NCBI RefSeq assembly: GCF_938039775.1
Contig: NZ_CALHTQ010000066.1
Location: 1-28,823 of the forward strand
Direction: 5' to 3'
Source: an uncultured Mogibacterium sp.
GTDB lineage: Bacteria; Bacillota_A; Clostridia; Peptostreptococcales; Anaerovoracaceae
DNA: 28,823 nucleotides
Shown here: positions 1 through 8,090 of the stretch, piece by piece
Position numbering within the stretch: position 1 is the first letter of the stretch
Layout of the letters: each line of letters opens with the position of its first letter
The notes under the pieces: generated by a model
Database searches by the model: none
The model's input: only the letters and a program-made list of their open reading frames with translations
Told to the model about the DNA's origin: nothing
Program-made: the position numbers and the translations under genes

Positions 1-1108
1 TCTTTGTCTTCTGATCGATAATCTCGAGGTAAGACATCGCATCCGGACTATCGAGTCCCTGCATCTTGAGTAGGTCAACATATGTCACGATAGATGTCAG
101 CGGCGTCTTTAGATCATGCGATACGTTGGAAATCAGCTCGTTACGGAGTCTCTGACTTCGTAGCTCGTTCTCAAGTGCAATTTCCTCCGCCTTGGCAATC
201 TCGTTAATATCGCTCGCCATTCTCTCGAATTCACCTCGGTGCTTTACAACAACCTTCTTGTCGAAATCGCCTTCTTTTATCGCTCTGATACCCTCACGAA
301 TCTTTGCATAGTCATTGTAGAACCTGAGGATAAATATTATGATAATTGTCATCGCCACATATATCCAATTCTCAAATAGATACGCAGGGGCGAAAACAAC
401 TGCTATAAATAAACACAATCTCTTTTTGCTAGCATCCTTTGATATGAAAAGGTTGTATAGTCCCATGATGATTTTCCCGATGATTGAGCGTTCGAAGAAA
501 TCCCTATTCTTAATATTCTTTACCAGTGACGTGAGCAGGATCAATGCTATAAATACGCATATTGTCATGAGAGCTAAAGATCCGAATCCCTGTACCCACT
601 CTGGTTTAAATGTCGAGAACTCACGACCTAGTATCATGTCACTCTGTTCGGTGAGTTCCTTTACTGAAAATCCTTTTTTTACAATGGTCTTAAGTATGTG
701 GTCTAATGATTTCCCTGAGAATATATATACATAAAAAATCTCTTCAGCGACAACTACACCTATACCCGCCAGGAATATCCCTAGCATGCGGATTTCAGGA
801 AATATGCGGTCGAGGAAGTTTAGCTTGACGCTACCTCTTATATCTAACGTTCCACTGAAGTATATCGCAAAAATCACACCCGCAAGTGCCAAAGCACCGC
901 AGATAATGAGAAGTATAAAATTCGTCGTCAGCATGCTCACAAGTTTATTCTTATCCACAAAACCGTTGAAGTGCTCACTCGTGTATGCTTCATAGATTAT
1001 AATTTTATTTGCCGATATAACAAGTATTATAGTGCTGACGGTTGCCAGCATGATGGCAACTTTTGATTTCACTCCACGAAACTCGTCTCTTACGACTTGT
1101 TCCCTCAT
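1..1108 (-). CDS. Sensor histidine kinase, C-terminus cut by window edge
   Basis: This is a membrane sensor kinase that should phosphorylate the response regulator encoded just upstream. About 369 codons are visible. Roughly six hydrophobic segments lie near residues 17-35, 62-85, 107-125, 172-195, 230-242 and 246-262. A HAMP-like linker follows (about 265-315), then the start of a HisKA domain with the phospho-acceptor histidine H331 in the motif NVSHDLKTPLTS. The catalytic ATPase domain lies beyond base 1. The start ATG (1106-1108) overlaps the regulator's TAA stop by one base, giving TAATG, so the two proteins are translationally coupled. The six-TM input region without a large extracytoplasmic domain suggests sensing in or at the membrane, but the signal cannot be named. 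Confidence 0.9.
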   Translation of the reverse strand, partial: MREQVVRDEFRGVKSKVAIMLATVSTIILVISANKIIIYEAYTSEHFNGFVDKNKLVSMLTTNFILLIICGALALAGVIFAIYFSGTLDIRGSVKLNFLDRIFPEIRMLGIFLAGIGVVVAEEIFYVYIFSGKSLDHILKTIVKKGFSVKELTEQSDMILGREFSTFKPEWVQGFGSLALMTICVFIALILLTSLVKNIKNRDFFERSIIGKIIMGLYNLFISKDASKKRLCLFIAVVFAPAYLFENWIYVAMTIIIIFILRFYNDYAKIREGIRAIKEGDFDKKVVVKHRGEFERMASDINEIAKAEEIALENELRSQRLRNELISNVSHDLKTPLTSIVTYVDLLKMQGLDSPDAMSYLEIIDQKTK

Positions 1109-1803
1109 TAGTTATCTCCTTCAAGCTTATATCCTGTGCCCCATACAACTTTGATGTATCTAGGGTCTTTAGGATTTATTTCAATCTTCTCTCTGATGTG
1201 TCTGATATGCACCGCAACGGTGTTCTCCGGATTATATGCCGGTTCATCCCACACCGACTCATATATCTGCTCCATTGAAAACACGCGGTTAGGGCTCTGA
1301 GCTAACAGCCTAAGGATTCCAAACTCGGTAGCGGTCAAGGTGACGTTTCTACCATCGACTGTGACCTTCTTGCTGTTGTCATCTACAGTTAGCCCGCCCA
1401 CTCTGTAGATACCTTCTTCTGATGGTTCATTGGCATTTCCGAACTGCATATATCTACGAAGTTGCGATTTTACTCTCGCTACTAGTTCCATGGGGTTGAA
1501 CGGCTTAGTAACGTAATCATCCGCACCGATATTTAGCCCTATAATCTTGTCATAGTCCTCTGCCTTAGCCGATAGCATGATAATAGGAATATCCTTCTCA
1601 TTTCGAATCATCTGCGTCGCCTGAATTCCATCGAGTCTAGGCATCATAACATCCATGATAGCAAGCTTAACATCTTCACTCTTTACCGCATTAATAGCCT
1701 CGAAGCCATCGTGAGCCTTTACAACCTCAAAGCCTTCGTTATTTAAATATATCTCTATCGCTCTAGCGATTTCCTTGTCATCATCGCAAACTAGAATCTT
1801 CAC
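1108..1803 (-). CDS. OmpR/PhoB-family response regulator
   Basis: This 231-residue DNA-binding response regulator is the partner of the kinase directly downstream. The receiver domain (about 1-115) has the acidic pocket D7-D9, the phospho-acceptor D51 in MDVMMP, S78 and the conserved K100 in VTKPF. The C-terminal winged-helix DNA-binding domain (about 130-229) ends in the typical VWGTGYKLE. Overall it is VanR-like in appearance. The start is GTG at 1801-1803, behind GGAGG at 7-nt spacing. The regulon cannot be deduced from the window. Confidence 0.93.
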   Translation of the reverse strand: MKILVCDDDKEIARAIEIYLNNEGFEVVKAHDGFEAINAVKSEDVKLAIMDVMMPRLDGIQATQMIRNEKDIPIIMLSAKAEDYDKIIGLNIGADDYVTKPFNPMELVARVKSQLRRYMQFGNANEPSEEGIYRVGGLTVDDNSKKVTVDGRNVTLTATEFGILRLLAQSPNRVFSMEQIYESVWDEPAYNPENTVAVHIRHIREKIEINPKDPRYIKVVWGTGYKLEGDN

Positions 1804-1897
1804 GGTGCATCCTCCTTAATTTCGCCTCTATAAATAGAAGTATATATCATTTGCCATAAGAAATTCGATTGTAATTATTATGATTTCTTTAAAATAA

Positions 1898-1971
1898 AAT
1901 AGCAGTGGTTCAAACATTTCGCAAGCACGAAATACTTAGCTCGCTAAAATGATTCAATAACCACTGCTATT
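1898..1971. repeat. Branched inverted-repeat element, possible terminator
   Basis: An outer stem pairs 1898-1910 with 1959-1971 (13 bp, perfect). Inside the 48-nt interior are two smaller hairpins. ATTTCG at 1916-1921 pairs with CGAAAT at 1928-1933, and TTAGC pairs with GCTAA near 1936-1947. The whole can fold as a three-way junction. On the minus strand the outer stem is followed by a run rich in T, so it may end transcription from the transporter gene at 2040. Its branched form is unusual for a plain intrinsic terminator. Confidence 0.6.
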
Positions 1972-2039
1972 ATTAAATTCTAATGTAGTTTGCGACATTC
2001 CGAAAGCGCCTTTATATCAGGTGTTTCCTCTTTTGCGCC

Positions 2040-3269
2040 TTACTTATATCCCTCATTATCGCTCTTCTTACTTGTCACGTTGAGTGCAACCCACAGCACG
2101 AATGCCACTAGAGTAAATACGATTAGAGCGTAGAAGTTAGAATCGTACTTCCCACCTGCAGCCTCAAGCAGCTTAGCCGAGATAATAGGTCCGATGATAG
2201 CCGCTGGGATTAGTGAGAAGTTTGCGATACTGAAGTTAGTAGGGAAGTACTTTGCTCCGAACGCTTTATTTATGTAAGCGGATGTAAGTGTTGGAGTTCC
2301 GCCGTAAGCTAGACCTACGAAAATCAGACCCACAACGATTGCGATGAGCGAGTGGCTCATGCCCCCGATTACAAGTAGAACACCTGCTATAAACATGAAT
2401 ATGTTGTTTACAATAGATGTAGTCTTTCTACCGAACTTATCGAAGTTGTTACCTGTAACGATTCTGCCTGCTCCGTTAAATAGAGAAACGATCATACCGA
2501 GTACTGCCGATCCGCCGTAAGCTAGCGAGATGTTAGCCGCACTGTTGATTACCATAAGCCCCGCTGAGTTGAGAGCAACAGCCCAGATAAAGAATACCCA
2601 GAATCTCGAAGTCTTCATCATCTCTGCAGCTGTATAGTGATGAGTCTTATCATCTGTTGCAGCTGCCTTGCCTGCACCTGCTGCTGGTGCTTCTGGCGAC
2701 TTGATGATAATTGCTGCAACTACCAAAACTACGAAAATAGTAATAGCAAGAATCTTAAATGTTGGGAAAACTCCAATATTTGCGATGAACTTAGTTACAA
2801 CGGTTCCAAGAGCTAGACCGCCGAGACCGAATCCCATCAGCATGATTCCTGAAGCAAGACCAACCTTATCTGGGAACCATTTAGTAATAGTAGTGATAAC
2901 AGCGTTATATCCAATGCCTACGCCGCCACCACCGAATATTCCGTAGAATATGTACAGCTTCATAAGGCTTCCCGATGCATCCGCTGGATTCAGAGTTGAA
3001 ACCATGAAAAATCCGATGAGAAGTAGAACTGCCGAGATTAGAAGTCTTATCTTAACACCAAACTTCTTACCGAGCTGTCCACCGATGAGTCCGCCCAAGC
3101 AGAACATAATCATAGAGATTGTGAATGTCATCGACATCTGTGCAACTGTCCATGTCTTGAAAACCTCTGCAAAAGGAGTTCTGAACAAAGACCATGCGTA
3201 AATAAGTCCTAGGAATAGCGTAGAAATAGTCGCCATTCCGAGATACAACCATCTTTTGTTGTTGTTCAT
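2040..3269 (-). CDS. OFA-family major facilitator transporter
   Basis: This 409-residue integral membrane protein has about 12 predicted helices and belongs to the oxalate/formate antiporter (OFA) branch of the major facilitator superfamily. The N-terminal pattern (RWLYLGMATISTLFLGLIYA) and a central soluble loop rich in Ala (about 195-212) between the two six-helix halves fit this family. Members exchange small carboxylates, for example oxalate, formate or other monocarboxylates; the substrate here is unknown. The gene stands alone, with its own weak GGTGG ribosome binding site and the branched inverted repeat downstream. There are no oxalate-degrading genes nearby, so an oxalate role should not be assumed. 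Confidence 0.85.
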   Translation of the reverse strand: MNNNKRWLYLGMATISTLFLGLIYAWSLFRTPFAEVFKTWTVAQMSMTFTISMIMFCLGGLIGGQLGKKFGVKIRLLISAVLLLIGFFMVSTLNPADASGSLMKLYIFYGIFGGGGVGIGYNAVITTITKWFPDKVGLASGIMLMGFGLGGLALGTVVTKFIANIGVFPTFKILAITIFVVLVVAAIIIKSPEAPAAGAGKAAATDDKTHHYTAAEMMKTSRFWVFFIWAVALNSAGLMVINSAANISLAYGGSAVLGMIVSLFNGAGRIVTGNNFDKFGRKTTSIVNNIFMFIAGVLLVIGGMSHSLIAIVVGLIFVGLAYGGTPTLTSAYINKAFGAKYFPTNFSIANFSLIPAAIIGPIISAKLLEAAGGKYDSNFYALIVFTLVAFVLWVALNVTSKKSDNEGYK

Positions 3270-3458
3270 TTTCTTAAACCACCTGTCCTTACCTAATTAC
3301 GCTGCCATTACCTCTCTGCAGCGCTTTAATTCTTTAACGCTCAAGCTCCATTCGCTGAACGCCAATGCAAAATATAATACCACTTTTCACATTTATTTTC
3401 TAGCAAATATTGTATATCTTGCATATAACTTTCGATGTTTTTTCGCATCCATACCTGT

Positions 3459-4784
3459 CTAAGCTTCGAGAACAGTTTTTACCTTTCTATACGAAAAATC
3501 TGTTGACCCACTAATCTCTTCATATACAAAAGACTCGAGCGTTGCTATAGTACAGCCCATATCTCGAAGTGTTTTCATCGCCTCTTCTAGGTCGTCCTTC
3601 TGCTTAGATGCACAGCAGTCCTTGATAATCTGAACATCATAGCCCTTCTCAACTAGACTTCTTGCACTCTGCAGGATTCCGATGTGTGCCTCTAGACCAG
3701 CTAACACAATGCGTTTACCCTTATGAGACTGAAGTAAGCTCTCCATGTCTGGCGAAGAAGTGCAGTCAAACTCAACCTTGTCGAGCTTCTCGAAGCTGCG
3801 CAGTTCACTCTTGAGCTCCCCTGAAATCGGTTCTGCATCGTAGCCATACTGCTCCGTCAGAAGCGTCGGTAGCTCTAGTATGTTGAGACATCTTGCTAGC
3901 TTTAGCACATTGCTCATAAACTTCTCGCTCTTACGAACCTTAGGGATTATATGGTTCTGGAAATCCATGATTATGCACATAGTATTATCTGAGCTCAGGC
4001 CACGGAGCTTCGCCAGCGTACCGTTATCCACACGGTTCACCTTATACGGAGTTATGGTCGCATACCCATTTGCAAGGCAGTTTAGGTCTGTATTTGCAGG
4101 CTGTACACTGCCATCGGTTATCTCGGCATTATACTTATATTCTCCGTCTGCAAAAGGCTTGTTCGCATCCCCTTCATCCTCGCTCTCGTGATTTTCTGCT
4201 ATAACCCTCTCGTAAGTGTTGTTAAATCCGCAGATGCCAGCCTCCGCATATCTGACGCCCTTAATCTGCCACTTAGGTAAATCAGGAGCATTCACATTGA
4301 GAATTATTCCCGGCTGAAGCTTCTTCGCCACATCGATGAGCTCCGGTATCATTTCGCAAATGAACTCGAAGTGAGTCGCCTGCCTATTCGTCACGGATAG
4401 TGCAATAGCTCTATATCCATTTAGAGCCCCTTCATTTGCGATTGCAAATGTTCCCGAATAGTTGATATCTATTCCCGCATTGCCGCCGTGATTAATACCG
4501 CCGATGACAAAGTCTGGAGGCGTTCCCGCTTCCCTCATCATATCTATTCCGAACTTCGCACAGTCCGCAGGAGTTCCTGATAGAGCGACAGCCTTGACAG
4601 CCCCCTCCATATCTACAGCACGCGCCGTAACATTCCCGCCGAGAGTAATAGCTTGACCGCTAGCGCTTCTCTGCTTGTCAGGCGCCACGACGTATACCTC
4701 CGCCATGTGCGAGAGGAAACGAACCAATGTGCGGATTCCAAATGCATCTATTCCGTCATCGTTACTAACTAATATTCTAAGCAT
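3459..4784 (-). CDS. SurE-type phosphatase fused to isochorismatase-like domain
   Basis: This is a 441-residue two-domain protein. Residues 1-263 are a SurE 5'-nucleotidase/phosphatase: the metal ligands NDDG (D9, D10), the serine of QRSASGQA (S40-S42) and N98 in GGINHGGN are all present, so this half looks active. Residues about 268-430 resemble a cysteine hydrolase of the isochorismatase superfamily, with D274 (MDFQN) and K336 (DKVEFDCT) in place. At the nucleophile position the sequence reads AGLEAHIGILQ, so G369 replaces the usual Cys. SurE proteins are normally about 250 residues without this extension. The start ATG overlaps the end of the upstream regulator gene by 8 bp, behind GAGGAA, so the two are translationally coupled. 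SurE hydrolyses nucleoside monophosphates; a link to B6 phosphate esters is inferred only from context. Confidence 0.85.
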   Translation of the reverse strand: MLRILVSNDDGIDAFGIRTLVRFLSHMAEVYVVAPDKQRSASGQAITLGGNVTARAVDMEGAVKAVALSGTPADCAKFGIDMMREAGTPPDFVIGGINHGGNAGIDINYSGTFAIANEGALNGYRAIALSVTNRQATHFEFICEMIPELIDVAKKLQPGIILNVNAPDLPKWQIKGVRYAEAGICGFNNTYERVIAENHESEDEGDANKPFADGEYKYNAEITDGSVQPANTDLNCLANGYATITPYKVNRVDNGTLAKLRGLSSDNTMCIIMDFQNHIIPKVRKSEKFMSNVLKLARCLNILELPTLLTEQYGYDAEPISGELKSELRSFEKLDKVEFDCTSSPDMESLLQSHKGKRIVLAGLEAHIGILQSARSLVEKGYDVQIIKDCCASKQKDDLEEAMKTLRDMGCTIATLESFVYEEISGSTDFSYRKVKTVLEA

Positions 4785-6198
4785 TGATATTCCTCATTCC
4801 CTTCTTTATATTCCCAACAAACATCTTGATAAGTAGTCTCAGGAGCGGCTCCGATACTCTGTAGAAGTAGAAGTACACCACCTGCTCCTCCTCCGTGCAG
4901 AGGTCAGTAACAGGATTCATCATGAGACCGACATCTTTAGCCACCTGGCATAGCTGCTCTGCTGGCACCGGAACCTTGATTCGCAACATGACTGCGAGTC
5001 CTGACTTCGAATCGAGCGCTTCGATCAGACCTTCGCCGTATTCCTTAAACATCTCCATCGTGGTGTGGAGCTTCTCGGAATTCCTCTTCCTGCACTTCTT
5101 GATATGCCTATAGTAATATCCGCCATCCATGTAGAGTGCGAGGCAAATCTGTTCAGCCTTGGAGCACGTCTGCGAATACTTGCTCTTGATTCTGTCAAAT
5201 ACTTCCATGAGTTCCTTAGGCAGTACCATATAGCTTATCTTGATTGATGCAAATAGTGTCGACGAGAATGAACCGAGATACACGACTCTCCCCGATCTAT
5301 CGAGTCCTTGTAGGGCAGGTATAGGCTTCCCAAAATATCTGAGTTCACTATCGTAATCATCCTCTAGGATGTAGCTGTCGTTGTCCTCCGCCCACTTGAT
5401 AAGCTCATATCTACGTCCAATCGGCATAACCGCGCCTGACGGGAACTGATTTGACGGATTCACATATACGAGACTTCTCATATTAACTGGCAGTCGTTCA
5501 ATCATGATACCGTTATCCTGCACAGGGATATTGGATAGGTTGACGCCCTCATCCTTAAATATCTCTCGCACAGGACCGTAGCCTGGGGATTCCATCGCAG
5601 CGTTACTGATGCCGAGTTCCCTAAGGATACGGATGAGATGCGTTGCAAGCTGCTGGGAGCCAGCACCTATCAAGACCTGGTCTGGAGAACATTTTACGCC
5701 CCTGCCAGCATAGAGGTACTTCGCTATCTCATAGCGTAGGGCCGCCTCACCCTGCACGTCAGCTTCAGACTGTAGTGCATAAGCGTAATCGTTGAACACC
5801 TTGCTCATGCACTTCTTCCACTTCGAGAATTCAAAGCTCTCCTCATCGTAGATGAGCGAACGCTCCTTGACCGTCTTGGTGCTCTCTGGTGGCAAAAGCT
5901 CGTCGAGGGTCAGCCCAGCTTCTACACTTCCATTACCAACTGCGCCAGAGATATCCTCGCTTACGTAATATCCTGACTTCGGCTTACTCTCTATGTATCC
6001 CTCTACGAGCAGCTGATTATACGCTGTCTCAACAGTAGTGACACTGATACCATTTTCCTTAGCAAGTTGCCGGAGTGACGGCAGCTTCATGCCGAGTTCA
6101 AACTCACCTGAAAGAATTTTGGCCTTTATGTAGTCAAAAATCTGTATATATAGATTTTGATTATTATTGTCGGCAAAATCGAAAATAATGGTTCTCAT
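4777..6198 (-). CDS. pdxR: MocR/PdxR-like regulator (GntR HTH + aminotransferase fold)
   Basis: This 473-residue protein has an N-terminal GntR winged helix (about 12-80, LPSLRQLAKENGISVTTVETAY) joined to a fold-type I aminotransferase-like domain (about 110-465). This is the MocR architecture. PdxR members sense pyridoxal phosphate and control B6 synthesis or salvage. Divergence from an ECF S component and a pyridoxal kinase supports a PdxR-type role. Part of the PLP pocket is recognisable: NPSNQFPSG (247-255) and EDDYDSELRY (279-288). The Schiff-base lysine is missing: GTFSK-type sequence reads GSFSS, so S313 stands where Lys is expected, and the following R-x-G-Y is K-I-S-Y (320-323). It may therefore bind PLP non-covalently or sense something else. 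The gene symbol follows context and architecture. Confidence 0.85.
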   Translation of the reverse strand: MRTIIFDFADNNNQNLYIQIFDYIKAKILSGEFELGMKLPSLRQLAKENGISVTTVETAYNQLLVEGYIESKPKSGYYVSEDISGAVGNGSVEAGLTLDELLPPESTKTVKERSLIYDEESFEFSKWKKCMSKVFNDYAYALQSEADVQGEAALRYEIAKYLYAGRGVKCSPDQVLIGAGSQQLATHLIRILRELGISNAAMESPGYGPVREIFKDEGVNLSNIPVQDNGIMIERLPVNMRSLVYVNPSNQFPSGAVMPIGRRYELIKWAEDNDSYILEDDYDSELRYFGKPIPALQGLDRSGRVVYLGSFSSTLFASIKISYMVLPKELMEVFDRIKSKYSQTCSKAEQICLALYMDGGYYYRHIKKCRKRNSEKLHTTMEMFKEYGEGLIEALDSKSGLAVMLRIKVPVPAEQLCQVAKDVGLMMNPVTDLCTEEEQVVYFYFYRVSEPLLRLLIKMFVGNIKKGMRNINA

Positions 6199-6240
6199 CG
6201 CCTGTTTTCCCCTATCTGTATTCTAAAAATTTATCTAAAT

Positions 6241-6298
6241 TGTACATTTTTATAACTGCACTGTACTGTTATTATAATACTTGTCGGAGGAGTGTACA
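6241..6298. promoter_or_regulatory. Three phased TGTAC motifs, candidate PdxR operator
   Basis: TGTACA at 6241-6246, TGTACT at 6262-6267 and TGTACA at 6293-6298 lie between the divergent regulator gene and the ECF gene. Start-to-start distances are 21 and 31 bp, close to two and three helical turns, so all three would face the same side of the DNA. A TATAAT at 6273-6278 lies between the second and third motif and could be the -10 box of the plus-strand operon; no good -35 box is present. MocR proteins are known to bind direct repeats. That these motifs are the operator is inference. Confidence 0.5.
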
Positions 6299-6365
6299 AC
6301 GACAAATTGATAATAAAAACAGCATTTATATAAGGAATATAGATGACTATATGGAGGTAAAAATT

Positions 6366-6965
6366 ATGATTGAAACTAAGAACCAGACAAGCACAGGTCG
6401 TGCTGATAGAAGTGATAAGACTTTGATGCTAGTAATCACAGCGATGATGACTGCAATGGTTATGATTGCTACTACATTTTTCAAGATTCCTAACGCAATG
6501 GGATACATTCATCTCGGAGACGGTTTCGTGCTACTAGCTGCAATTATCCTTCCTAAGAGATATGCATGCTTCGCTGGCGGAGTTGGGGCAGGACTAGCCG
6601 ATATATATGGCGGATACGCAGTGTGGGCACCTTGGACACTCGTGATTAAGATTGTGATGGTGCTAATAGTTCAGCTCTTCTTTGATATTATCATCAAGCG
6701 TGCTTCTAGCGGGAATCATGCGGCTAAGCTAGCGGGAATTCCTTTTGCAGAGCTATTTGCATATGTATTAGCAGTTATATGGACTGCAGCTGCTTACTAC
6801 GTTGCTCAGGGATTCATATATGGCAACTGGACTGCTCCAGTCGCAGATGTGCCTGGCAATCTCCTACAAGCTTCCGTTGGTGCTGCTGTAGCAATCACGG
6901 TGTCGATTGCTCTCGGCAAGACTGCGCTCGGTAAGAACTTCTATTATAAGAGAGCGACTCTTTAA
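6366..6965 (+). CDS. pdxU: ECF transporter S component, probable B6 vitamer uptake
   Basis: This 199-residue membrane protein has about six hydrophobic segments after a charged N-terminus of about 20 residues. IHLGDGFVLLAAIILPKRYA and the following glycine-rich GGVGAGLADIYGGY are typical of the ECF substrate-binding (S) component family that includes the riboflavin and pyridoxine carriers. S components work with a shared energising module (two ATPases and a T protein), which is not encoded in this window. The start chosen is ATG 6366, behind GGAGG at 6353-6357 (8-nt spacing); the upstream open frame lacks a ribosome binding site. The next gene, 26 bp away, is a pyridoxal kinase, so the substrate is probably pyridoxine, pyridoxal or pyridoxamine. 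A hydroxymethylpyrimidine or thiamine precursor is the main alternative. Confidence 0.8.
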   Translation: MIETKNQTSTGRADRSDKTLMLVITAMMTAMVMIATTFFKIPNAMGYIHLGDGFVLLAAIILPKRYACFAGGVGAGLADIYGGYAVWAPWTLVIKIVMVLIVQLFFDIIIKRASSGNHAAKLAGIPFAELFAYVLAVIWTAAAYYVAQGFIYGNWTAPVADVPGNLLQASVGAAVAITVSIALGKTALGKNFYYKRATL

Positions 6966-6991
6966 ACTTAATTGAAATGGGGATATAACTA

Positions 6992-7825
6992 ATGGAATAC
7001 AAGAGAATACTATCAGTTCAGGATATATCGTGTGTCGGTCAATGCTCATTGACAGTCGCACTACCTATACTTTCGGCTTGCGGACATGAGACAGCAATCT
7101 TGCCTGCGGCAGTACTTTCAAATCACACAGGAGGATTCAAAGGTTTCACTTGCAGGGATTTAACAGCAGATATGCCTGATATCATCAAGCAGTGGGAAAT
7201 CGAGGGAATCACCTTTGATGCAGCATACACAGGTTACCTCGGAAGCAGTGAGCAGATTGCGTATGTAAAAGACATATTTGCAAGGCTCGTTTCGCCTTCG
7301 GGACTACGTATAGTCGATCCCGCAATGGCTGACGGCGGTAAGCTCTATCCTGCATTCGACATGGACTTCGTAGAGGTTATGAAGTCACTAATTGCCACAG
7401 CAGACGTTGCCCTTCCTAATATCACGGAAGCCGCACTGCTCACTGGAAACGAGTACAGAGAAACCTATGATGAGGCATATGCAGAGAAGCTTGTAAGCGG
7501 GCTTCATGAGCTCGGCGCTAAGACTGTCATCATGACTGGTGTCAGCTATGATGACGCTATGACAGGAATTCTCGTTTCTGATGAGAATGGTCTTAATTAT
7601 ATAAGACATGAGAAGATGCCAATCACCTGCCACGGAACGGGTGACGTGTTCGCCTCCGCATTTGTAGGTTCTTACCTAACAGGCAAGGATAAGGCTGAGG
7701 CCGCTAGAATCGCAGGCGAATATGTACTCAGCTGTATTAAGAACACTATCGATGACAAGGAGCACTGGTATGGCGTTAAGTTTGAGCCTCTCCTTGGAAA
7801 TCTAATTTCAGCTATTCGCGGTTAA
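6992..7825 (+). CDS. pdxK: Pyridoxal/pyridoxamine kinase
   Basis: This 277-residue cytoplasmic kinase of the ribokinase superfamily phosphorylates pyridoxal, pyridoxamine or pyridoxine to the 5'-phosphate using ATP. The sequence has the PdxK/PdxY start ILSVQDISCVGQCSL (6-20), the vitamer-binding region with SNHTGGF (43-49) and VDPAMADGGKLY (108-119), and the anion-hole and catalytic-base motif CHGTGDVF (213-220) with D218. Its length matches PdxY. It lies 26 bp after the ECF gene and is probably co-transcribed with it, giving uptake followed by metabolic trapping. A terminator at 7866-7899 closes the operon. Confidence 0.9.
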   Translation: MEYKRILSVQDISCVGQCSLTVALPILSACGHETAILPAAVLSNHTGGFKGFTCRDLTADMPDIIKQWEIEGITFDAAYTGYLGSSEQIAYVKDIFARLVSPSGLRIVDPAMADGGKLYPAFDMDFVEVMKSLIATADVALPNITEAALLTGNEYRETYDEAYAEKLVSGLHELGAKTVIMTGVSYDDAMTGILVSDENGLNYIRHEKMPITCHGTGDVFASAFVGSYLTGKDKAEAARIAGEYVLSCIKNTIDDKEHWYGVKFEPLLGNLISAIRG

Positions 7826-7865
7826 TCCGCTAGCACCGTGTAGCCATATATAAAATAAACATGTA

Positions 7866-7899
7866 GTCGAGAGCGCAAGTTCTCGGCTTATTGTTTTTT
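7866..7899 (+). terminator. Intrinsic terminator after pyridoxal kinase
   Basis: A 9-bp stem (7866-7874 with 7879-7887, two G-T pairs) carries a GCAA tetraloop and is followed by TTATTGTTTTTT. It closes the ECF-kinase operon on the plus strand. Confidence 0.85.
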
Positions 7900-8009
7900 G
7901 TGTTATCTATTGAATCATTTACTCACCGAATGCAATCAGATAGGCTCTGCGAATTATCTAAAAAAATTTAACTAAATATAGTTTTAACGATAATTTGCAT
8001 GGCAGTGTA

Positions 8010-8018
8010 TGGTAAAAT
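8010..8018 (+). promoter_or_regulatory. Possible extended -10 promoter of the phospholipid operon
   Basis: TGG followed by TAAAAT (8010-8018) is an extended -10 element about 70 bp before the MelB-like transporter start. No convincing -35 box goes with it. A consensus TTGACA at 8036-8041 lies closer to the gene but has only a poor -10 box (TATTAA or ATTAAT). Either could serve. Confidence 0.35.
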
Positions 8019-8090
8019 GGCAGAAATGATTGTTATTGACAACGTATAAAACCGCTTATTAATGAGAAGCATTTATTATTGGAGGATATA

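Noticed and set aside
339..995. Plus-strand open frames at 339-734 and 786-995
   Set aside because: Both are antisense to the histidine kinase, whose frame is open and carries clear motifs.
6240..6365. An N-terminal extension of the ECF S component
   Set aside because: It would include the regulatory intergenic region, and the ATG at 6366 has a good GGAGG site.
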